A stretch of 42,545 nt of DNA, taken from IMG/VR virus record IMGVR_UViG_3300033142_000494, positions 1 to 42,545 of that record. The stretch is one strand, 5' to 3'. Made by a program: the position numbers and the translations under genes. The stretch comes from a virus. Of this stretch, positions 1-4,245 are shown piece after piece (position 1 is the stretch's first letter; every line of letters starts with the position of its first letter). Below the pieces are notes generated by a model that was not told the origin of the DNA, searched no databases, and saw only the letters and a list, made by a program, of their open reading frames with translations.

Positions 1-114
1 ACTTCTAGACGTCTATACTTCTAAGTTTCTACACTTCTAGACGTCTATACTTCTAAGTTTCTACACTTCTAGACGTCTATACTTCTAAGTTTCTACACTT
101 CTAGACGTCTATAC
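1..114. repeat. left direct terminal repeat: 3.6 copies of a 32-bp unit
   Basis: Three full tandem copies of a 32-bp unit (1-32, 33-64, 65-96) are followed by 18 bp of a fourth (97-114). The stretch is identical to the last 114 bases of the window. Each unit holds the 10-bp palindrome TAGACGTCTA. It is either a true terminal redundancy of a linear phage genome, comparable in length to the terminal repeats of T7-like phages, or an assembly overlap across a longer internal array. The sequence alone cannot separate these. Confidence 0.9.
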
Positions 115-276
115 ACTTAGATGCATAGTACTAAACAATATAAGCTTATTCTTATTTAATATAAAATAATTGTTTACTTTCTTTAATAAACGTGTTATTC
201 GCACGTGCGCACATTTATAAAGAGTAGTATATATTAATAAGTTATAAGCTTATTCTAAATTGTTATTTAATAAATG

Positions 277-305
277 TTTACTTCTCTTAATTAATATATT
301 ATTAT
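277..305 (+). promoter_or_regulatory. candidate sigma70 early promoter
   Basis: A -35-like TTTACT (277-282) is followed after 17 bp by TATTAT (300-305). It matches the pattern TTTACW-N17-TATAAT that recurs upstream of other genes in this genome. Confidence 0.5.
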
Positions 306-367
306 TAATTTTAAGAGTGAGCAAGAATATTAATTAATAAATACTTTGAAATTAATTAAAATAAACG

Positions 368-395
368 TTTACTTTTGTGTTTAATAGATTATAAT
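368..395 (+). promoter_or_regulatory. candidate sigma70 early promoter
   Basis: TTTACT (368-373), a 16-bp spacer and a consensus TATAAT (390-395) lie 30 bp before the first small gene at 425. Confidence 0.6.
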
Positions 396-432
396 GAATA
401 TAACTTAATAAGTGAGACAAACTAATGAATAT
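396..432 (+). repeat. 37-bp leader repeat, copy 1
   Basis: These 37 bases recur exactly at 619-655. The repeat carries the weak ribosome-binding region and the first codons (ATG AAT AT) of the small gene that follows. Duplicated leader and start regions suggest two mini-genes with shared translational or transcriptional control. Confidence 0.85.
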
Positions 433-583
433 TGAAAAGACTTTAAAGAAATGTAAATTAAACAGTGAAGATTTTATCACTATACTTTACACTGAGGAGG
501 GTGAGTACGTTCGCTTTGATTTAGAAACTAAAGAGGGGTTTTGTTTCCCTCTTGAACTAAGTGGGGAAGATATTGTAGTATAG
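425..583 (+). CDS. hypothetical early protein, 52 aa
   Basis: A 52-codon ORF starts with ATG and ends with TAG, directly behind a good promoter candidate. The protein is acidic, starting MNIEKTLKKCKLN and ending LELSGEDIVV, with no membrane segment and no motif I recognise. Its leader and first codons are an exact copy of those of the next small gene (648), so the two belong to one duplicated expression module. Tiny host-takeover proteins are common at this position in lytic phages, but no function can be assigned. Confidence 0.6.
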   Translation: MNIEKTLKKCKLNSEDFITILYTEEGEYVRFDLETKEGFCFPLELSGEDIVV

Positions 584-618
584 TTATATACTTATAGAGT
601 ATTATGAGTACTCTATGT

Positions 619-655
619 GAATATAACTTAATAAGTGAGACAAACTAATGAATAT
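619..655 (+). repeat. 37-bp leader repeat, copy 2
   Basis: This is an exact copy of 396-432 and overlaps the start codon of the ORF at 648. A 7-bp inverted repeat (TAGAGTA / TACTCTA, about 595-615) lies just upstream. Confidence 0.85.
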
Positions 656-821
656 AGCAACATTGTTCAGTGCACAAGAGTGGTTCGTAAAACTAAATAA
701 AGATGGCAAGACTTACGACTTATATCGTGAAGCTTATAATTGTTATACTGAAGACGACTTGCTAGGCAAAGGTTTGACCAAAAGCAGAACTACACTTAGA
801 ATATGTTACTTACAAGTGTAG
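648..821 (+). CDS. hypothetical early protein, 57 aa, possibly frameshifted
   Basis: The ORF starts with ATG inside the repeated 37-bp leader and ends with TAG. The first 45 residues (MNIATLFSAQEWFVKLNKDG and on) look like coding sequence. The last dozen (SRTTLRICYLQV) are basic and unlike the rest. Removing one A in CCAAAAGC (about 779) would give a more protein-like continuation, AELHLEYVTYKCSDL. A third frame after 803 encodes TYEQFLEMSKLVK. The gene may therefore be a degraded longer gene. No family is recognised. Confidence 0.5.
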   Translation: MNIATLFSAQEWFVKLNKDGKTYDLYREAYNCYTEDDLLGKGLTKSRTTLRICYLQV

Positions 822-895
822 TGACTTATGAGCAGTTCTTAGAGATGTCTAAACTAGTTAAAAGTTGTGTACTTATAGTATTATATACTTTATAA
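803..895 (+). pseudogene. small ORF, possible frameshifted tail of the preceding gene
   Basis: This 30-codon ORF (ATG 803, TAA 893-895) overlaps the end of the 57-aa ORF in another frame. It contains the coding-like stretch TYEQFLEMSKLVKS. There is no convincing ribosome-binding site. It ends inside a hairpin (875-901). It is either a remnant of the upstream gene after indels or spurious. Confidence 0.25.
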
Positions 896-901
896 TACTA
901 T
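868..901 (+). promoter_or_regulatory. candidate promoter overlapping an 11-bp hairpin
   Basis: TGTACT (868-873), 17 bp and TATAAT (891-896) form a promoter-like pair before the gene at 940. The -10 lies in the right arm of a perfect 11-bp inverted repeat (875-885 / 891-901, 5-nt loop). There is no T-run, so a terminator is unlikely. The overlap of promoter and symmetrical site looks regulatory. Confidence 0.4.
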
Positions 902-939
902 GCGAACATAATTAAACTTAATGTCAATGGAGACATACT

Positions 940-1389
940 ATGACTATTGTAAAGAAACAATTTGAAGAGTTATACACCTTATTAGTTGATAATAAGAACA
1001 AGGAAGTAGTAACGTTATTACCTCAGCTAATTGAGATGATGCAAAAGAAGAACAATGCGAGTGGTCAAGCCAACACTTTCCTTAAAGATGAGGATGGTAA
1101 CGTCACTCACATATTCTGTTACTATCATAAGAAGTGGGAAGATGTTACTGTAGCGGAGTATGGTAATAAGAAAGGTACTGCTACTGGACTTAACACAATG
1201 TGTAAAGAGGGTGTGTCTAACTGGACTAAACAACAGCGAGTTAAGAAGATACGAGAAGTCGCATTACTTGGTCGTATTACTAGTGGTGAGCTAAGTGTAG
1301 AGGAAATACCTGCTTATCAAGCACTACACCTTGAAAAATCTAAGTTTATCAAACCTCGTGCTGATGGACATGGTACTGATGAAGTATAA
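940..1389 (+). CDS. early protein of an unrecognised paralogous family, copy 1
   Basis: This 149-aa protein has a good GGAG ribosome-binding site. It is clearly paralogous to the 164-aa product at 3109. Both share a core with F-x-x-DEDG-x-V, then CYYHK-x-W, then TG-x-N-x-MCK-x-GVS-x-WTKQQR, then LLGR-x-TSG-x-L-x-VE-x-I. The conserved Cys and His residues (CYYH and MCK) could bind metal, and the basic WTKQQR helix could touch nucleic acid, but this is inference. The N-terminal ~45 residues are helical and differ between copies. Both copies sit in the early region ahead of replication genes. I do not recognise the family. Confidence 0.85.
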   Translation: MTIVKKQFEELYTLLVDNKNKEVVTLLPQLIEMMQKKNNASGQANTFLKDEDGNVTHIFCYYHKKWEDVTVAEYGNKKGTATGLNTMCKEGVSNWTKQQRVKKIREVALLGRITSGELSVEEIPAYQALHLEKSKFIKPRADGHGTDEV

Positions 1390-1456
1390 GTAACCTTATA
1401 GAGCTTATTCACTGAGTAGGCTCAATTAAGATTATTTATCAAGTAAGGAAAGTATT

Positions 1457-1492
1457 ATGTTAAATCCAAGCACTTATGAGTACGTATGTTAG
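1457..1492 (+). CDS. 11-aa leader-like mini-ORF
   Basis: An ATG at 1457 follows an AAGGAA ribosome-binding site and encodes MLNPSTYEYVC before TAG. It overlaps the start (1486) of the next small ORF in another frame, as a translational-coupling leader would. It may equally be the broken 5' end of that gene. Confidence 0.25.
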   Translation: MLNPSTYEYVC

Positions 1493-1596
1493 TATTACAA
1501 GACATTATAATACTTGAAGAGAAAGTTGAGATAGGTGAAGCTTCTCAAGAAGAATTAGATTTTGCTAGAGACACTTTAGAAGAATTAAACTCATGA
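1486..1596 (+). CDS. hypothetical small acidic protein, 36 aa
   Basis: ATG at 1486, TGA at 1594. The predicted peptide is acidic and helical (IILEEKVEIGEASQEELDFA). Its stop overlaps the start of the next small ORF as ATGA, typical of coupled phage genes. It has no strong ribosome-binding site of its own; the mini-ORF at 1457 overlaps its start. No family is recognised. Confidence 0.4.
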   Translation: MLVLQDIIILEEKVEIGEASQEELDFARDTLEELNS

Positions 1597-1712
1597 TACA
1601 ACAAGAGCTAGTTGAGATATGTGAAGAGTTCTCTTTATATTATGAAGTACTTGAGGGCGAAGAGTTTTATAAACTAAGTATGTACAGTGTGAATCGTTGT
1701 ATATTATTATAA
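1593..1712 (+). CDS. hypothetical small protein, 39 aa
   Basis: The start overlaps the upstream stop (ATGA). The product is acidic at its N-terminus (MIQQELVEICEEFSLYYEVL). The last codons and the TAA stop lie inside the left arm of a 25-bp inverted repeat (1698-1722). No family is recognised. Confidence 0.4.
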   Translation: MIQQELVEICEEFSLYYEVLEGEEFYKLSMYSVNRCILL

Positions 1713-1803
1713 TGATTTAATGATTATCTATATATAACAAATATAAATTATCATATATGTGTACTACCTATATATAAACATTAAATCATTTTAATAATAT
1801 ACA
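1698..1803. repeat. 25-bp inverted repeat around a 56-bp AT-rich core
   Basis: The arms 1698-1722 and 1779-1803 are reverse complements over 25 bp with a single mismatch. The enclosed 56 bp are almost pure A+T with repeated CTATATATA tracts. No T-run follows, so a simple terminator is unlikely. The length and position, between early genes and before the replication block, suggest a cruciform-forming site such as a replication origin, or a long RNA hairpin stabilising upstream transcripts. Confidence 0.8.
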
Positions 1804-1827
1804 TAAGACTATCTAGACATTAGTGCG

Positions 1828-1850
1828 GAGTCCAGAATTGGGTTATAATT
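1828..1850 (+). promoter_or_regulatory. 23-bp shared element with TATAAT, copy 1
   Basis: GAGTCCAGAATTGGG followed by TTATAATT matches 14878-14900 at 21 of 23 positions. Both contain a consensus -10 (here 1844-1849) without a -35 at the usual spacing. Both lie about 80-100 bp before a gene. It may be an activator-dependent (middle) promoter class; that is inference. Confidence 0.55.
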
Positions 1851-1926
1851 AATATTTAAGCCTAATGTCCAGCTTTATTCAGAGTGTCTCAGATTGCTCC
1901 GTATCAATCCGTACTCAGGAGGTACT

Positions 1927-2025
1927 ATGAAGTTTAAAACTAAAAGTATGGCAACGTCTAAAGCCGAAGGCTTAGGACTTACTAAAGTTATAAGGATAAC
2001 TAAAGATGACAATGGCAACGTCTAA
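1927..2025 (+). CDS. hypothetical basic small protein, 32 aa, disrupted by a 64-bp duplication
   Basis: It has a perfect AGGAGG (1917-1922) before ATG 1927. It encodes MKFKTKSMATSKAEGLGLTK and ends ITKDDNGNV. A 64-bp tandem duplication begins at codon 8 (1948). Because 64 is not a multiple of three, translation of copy 1 hits TAA just inside copy 2. Without the duplication the gene would end ...DDNGNL. The protein is changed only at its last residue by the event. Function unknown. Confidence 0.55.
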   Translation: MKFKTKSMATSKAEGLGLTKVIRITKDDNGNV

Positions 2026-2075
2026 AGCCGAAGGCTTAGGACTTACTAAAGTTATAAGGATAACTAAAGATGACA
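1948..2075 (+). repeat. 64-bp perfect tandem duplication
   Basis: Bases 1948-2011 and 2012-2075 are identical. A third partial copy, ATGGCAAC, follows at 2076-2083. Each copy begins with ATG GCA AC, so three possible start codons are spaced 64 bp apart. The perfect identity points to a very recent duplication, probably by slippage between the ATGGCAAC octamers. Confidence 0.95.
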
Positions 2076-2089
2076 ATGGCAACTTATAA
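2012..2089 (+). CDS. 25-aa ORF in duplicate copy 2
   Basis: This is the second copy of the duplicated segment, in another frame, read from its internal ATG as MATSKAEGLGLTKVIRITKD and on to DNGNL. It lacks its own strong ribosome-binding site. It may be translated by coupling with the 32-aa ORF or may simply be the displaced original 3' end of that gene. Confidence 0.3.
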   Translation: MATSKAEGLGLTKVIRITKDDNGNL

Positions 2090-2219
2090 TAAGACGTCAC
2101 CGAGATATGTAAGTAAGGTTAAGCAATGGATAAAGACTACTAAGGAAATACTTATAGGTCTATTCATCTTAATAGCGACGTGTGTAGACCTAGAGCCTTT
2201 GTTCAGTCTTATATTGTAG
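2076..2219 (+). CDS. small single-pass membrane protein, 47 aa
   Basis: The ORF starts at the ATG in the third ATGGCAAC octamer and ends with TAG. The N-terminus is basic (KTSPRYVSKVKQWIKTTK). A hydrophobic helix fills about residues 25-47 (ILIGLFILIATCVDLEPLFS), ending at the C-terminus. This gives a positive-inside single-span topology. It overlaps the preceding 25-aa ORF in another frame. Inner-membrane mini-proteins in early regions often modulate host envelope or superinfection, but nothing specific can be claimed. Confidence 0.5.
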   Translation: MATYNKTSPRYVSKVKQWIKTTKEILIGLFILIATCVDLEPLFSLIL

Positions 2220-2327
2220 CTCTAAAGTGCGAGGTACTATTAGAGGTCCTATTATCTCATGGTATGTCGTTATTCGTTAAACAATATACAAACATTAAAT
2301 CACTATGATAATCTACAAGGAAACATA

Positions 2328-2597
2328 ATGCATCATCAAGACCCTTACTACTATTTCTTTATTGTACCATTGATATTGCTCGTGGTTCAAGTACTTGGAG
2401 CAGCACTTATATGGTACTTCCATCAGATAATACTTAAGTATTTTAAACGAGCAGTCAAACATTTTGAAGTAGACAACAGTGATTATAGGATTGTCACTCG
2501 GAAGGAAGCAGAAATGCGAGCACACAAGAATGAACAAGAACGCATGGTGTCTAACCATGCAATACTCACTCAGCAAGGAGACGATAACAATGATTAA
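2328..2597 (+). CDS. hypothetical membrane protein, 89 aa
   Basis: I chose ATG 2328 because AAGGAA lies just upstream; the longer frame to 2259 lacks a ribosome-binding site. A hydrophobic helix spans about residues 8-31 (YYFFIVPLILLVVQVLGAAL). A basic, then charged cytoplasmic tail follows (HQIILKYFKRAVKHFEV; RKEAEMRAHKNEQERM). It overlaps the next gene by 8 bp. Possible roles are superinfection exclusion or an envelope anchor, but no family is recognised. Confidence 0.65.
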   Translation: MHHQDPYYYFFIVPLILLVVQVLGAALIWYFHQIILKYFKRAVKHFEVDNSDYRIVTRKEAEMRAHKNEQERMVSNHAILTQQGDDNND

Positions 2598-2715
2598 AGC
2601 CGTGATACCGCAAGGTCTAGCATCACAAGTACTCTTACGTGATATAGCAAGAGATGCTGTAGAACTTGCAGACAAACTATTAGAAGAACTTAATAAAGAG
2701 AATAAAGATGAGTGA
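2590..2715 (+). CDS. hypothetical small helical protein, 41 aa
   Basis: ATG 2590 has AAGGAG close upstream and is preferred over the longer upstream frame. The product is a short amphipathic helix-forming protein (LLRDIARDAVELADKLLEEL). Its TGA overlaps the next start (ATGAG at 2708), so it is coupled to that gene. No family is recognised. Confidence 0.55.
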   Translation: MIKAVIPQGLASQVLLRDIARDAVELADKLLEELNKENKDE

Positions 2716-3019
2716 TATATTCGACCACATGTTTGATGCTTATTATTCACGTGATAACGATTGTGGATTTGGAGTAAGTTTATCAAGTAACCCATTATTT
2801 TATCACAGTTTAATAACTTATCATCACTTAGAGCATGAGACTGATAAAGCTTATTTAGTTCAATTGAATGAGAAATATAAAGAATTACAAGTATGGCTAC
2901 CTAAGAAGATAATTAGAAAGTTGAATAAAGGTGAGTGTACTTGTTATGTTCATACTGACATATTTCTTAAAATACTAAAGACTGCTTATAAAGAACAAGT
3001 AACTGAAAAATTAATTTAA
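2708..3019 (+). CDS. hypothetical protein, 103 aa
   Basis: Starts within the end of the previous gene (8-bp overlap). The protein is rich in Tyr, His and Asp at the N-terminus (IFDHMFDAYYSRDNDCGFG), with LQVWLPKKIIRKLNKGECTC in the middle. No signal or membrane segment is visible and I do not recognise it. A strong promoter follows its stop, so it is probably the last gene of the first early transcript. Confidence 0.65.
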   Translation: MSDIFDHMFDAYYSRDNDCGFGVSLSSNPLFYHSLITYHHLEHETDKAYLVQLNEKYKELQVWLPKKIIRKLNKGECTCYVHTDIFLKILKTAYKEQVTEKLI

Positions 3020-3027
3020 AATAACTG

Positions 3028-3056
3028 TTTACAAGAACCTAATAATCTTATATAAT
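3028..3056 (+). promoter_or_regulatory. strong sigma70-type promoter
   Basis: TTTACA (3028-3033), a 17-bp spacer and a consensus TATAAT (3051-3056) lie about 50 bp upstream of the gene at 3109. Confidence 0.75.
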
Positions 3057-3108
3057 TAAATAGTCGAAACAAACTAACTTAATCACTTAAACTACTGGAG
3101 TCCATATA

Positions 3109-3603
3109 ATGGCTACTATTAAAAAAGCATACCAAGCAATCTTACTCGCATTAACAACCGCAATGGAAGCTGATGAGAATGCCACAATCGCAAGTGTCAT
3201 CAATGAAGTTACTGACCTTGCTGCAGCAAAAACTGGTTCAGGTGGTGGTAAAGCTACAGCATTCCACCGTGATGAAGATGGTGAAGTTGTTGCCATTAAA
3301 TGTTACTACCATAAGCTTTGGATGGACCCTCGTGTTGTTGAATTTGGTAAGAAAGCTACCAGCCCAACTGGTATGAACAACATGTGTAAAGATGGTGTAA
3401 GCAAATGGACTAAGCAACAACGTGATATTAAACAGCAAGAAGCTGAGCTTTTAGGTCGTGTTACAAGTGGTGACTTAGCTGTTGAAGATATTGAAAGTGA
3501 ACAAGAACGTATTCAAGCTGATGCAAAAGTCATTGTTGCTCGCGAAGATGAATATGGCTTCGAAACTCTTGAAGATTGTATTGCAGATAGTGCAGCACGC
3601 TAA
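3109..3603 (+). CDS. early protein of an unrecognised paralogous family, copy 2
   Basis: This 164-aa protein has GGAG upstream of ATG and the strongest promoter pattern in the early region. It shares with the 940 product the core RDEDG-x-V, CYYHK-x-W, TG-x-N-x-MCK-x-GVS-x-WTKQQR, LLGR-x-TSG-x-L. Its N-terminus is more helical and alanine-rich, with a Gly-rich hinge (TGSGGGK, ~42-48). The C-terminus is acidic (REDEYGFETLEDCIADSAAR). It has its own promoter and a terminator-like hairpin after it, so it is likely expressed alone and highly. A regulator or DNA-coating protein is possible, but this is inference. Confidence 0.88.
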   Translation: MATIKKAYQAILLALTTAMEADENATIASVINEVTDLAAAKTGSGGGKATAFHRDEDGEVVAIKCYYHKLWMDPRVVEFGKKATSPTGMNNMCKDGVSKWTKQQRDIKQQEAELLGRVTSGDLAVEDIESEQERIQADAKVIVAREDEYGFETLEDCIADSAAR

Positions 3604-3645
3604 TCAAGTTATAATAAGTGTAAAGTCAAAGACTAAACACAGGTT

Positions 3646-3672
3646 GGGTGTCTACGGATGCCCTTTCTTATC
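3646..3672 (+). terminator. rho-independent terminator with UACG tetraloop
   Basis: The RNA GGGUGUC-UACG-GAUGCCC forms a 7-bp stem (two G-U pairs) closed by a C(UACG)G tetraloop. UUUCUUAUCUU follows directly. It lies between the 3109 and 3691 genes. Read-through into the replication operon is likely only partial. Confidence 0.7.
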
Positions 3673-3690
3673 TTCAAAGGTTAGAATATT

Positions 3691-4245
3691 ATGACTGACA
3701 AATACCAATCAATTGAGCTAGCTCGACAACTAGTTACTGAAACTAATATGTCAGCTGATTTGATACTACAGAAATGTGGTGTCACACATAGAGAATATCG
3801 CAAATACTATCCTGAGACACCAATATCTCCAGCATTAGCTTGGGATATAATTGAAGCACAGAAGAAGTTAAGTAATAAGCAAATACAAGCAAAGTGGAAT
3901 CTCACTACTTCACAGCTTCATTACGCATTGTACAATAACAATGCCACAACACCACCACCTGAATATGCTACATCACCGCGTGCACAAGTGACAGAGTCTC
4001 TTAAACTCGCTAATGGTAGTCGTTCGCAAACTGATATAGCTGAAGAACATGGTGTCTCACAATCGTTTGTACATAAAGTAGCTAAGGAACTTAACTTGTT
4101 ACCTAATAATAGAAAAAAACGAGTAATGTTAACAGCAGAACAATGGCATGAGATAGAAGTTAAGTCTCATTCAACTCCAATAGAACGCCTTGCTAAGCAA
4201 TACGGTGTCTCACGTGATACAATATATAAGGGACTCCGTTCATGA
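3691..4245 (+). CDS. multi-helix-turn-helix DNA-binding protein
   Basis: This 184-aa protein shows up to four HTH-like units: ~21-39 (ADLILQKCGVTHREYRKYY), ~61-80 (SNKQIQAKWNLTTSQLHYAL), ~112-134 (QTDIAEEHGVSQSFVHKVAK) and ~163-183 (IERLAKQYGVSRDTIYKGLR). The last two are classic. It starts the replication operon and overlaps the primase-helicase gene by 4 bp (ATGA). It is likely a site-specific binder such as an origin-recognition, primase-loading or transcription factor. The family is unknown to me. Confidence 0.75.
   Translation: MTDKYQSIELARQLVTETNMSADLILQKCGVTHREYRKYYPETPISPALAWDIIEAQKKLSNKQIQAKWNLTTSQLHYALYNNNATTPPPEYATSPRAQVTESLKLANGSRSQTDIAEEHGVSQSFVHKVAKELNLLPNNRKKRVMLTAEQWHEIEVKSHSTPIERLAKQYGVSRDTIYKGLRS

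Larger units (their letters stand above)
115..424. other. left non-coding leader with duplicated promoter modules
   Basis: No ORF longer than about a dozen codons is visible in these 310 bp. It is very A+T-rich. The string ATAAGCTTATTCT occurs at 140-152 and 244-256, and GTTTACTT occurs at 172-179, 276-283 and 367-374. The first two modules are thus repeated at a 104-bp offset. A GC-rich 10-bp palindrome, CGCACGTGCG, sits at 200-209 and is a plausible protein-binding site. This is probably the early promoter region read by host RNA polymerase. Confidence 0.7.

Noticed and set aside
1-114. CRISPR array, because the repeat unit is 32 bp
   Set aside because: Units are directly adjacent with no spacers, and no cas genes are present.
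173-201. A third early promoter at the first GTTTACTT
   Set aside because: No acceptable -10 lies 16-18 bp downstream; only the upstream half of the motif is present.
2313-2795. 160-aa antisense ORF
   Set aside because: It mirrors three real coupled plus-strand genes and has no ribosome-binding site or protein-like composition.
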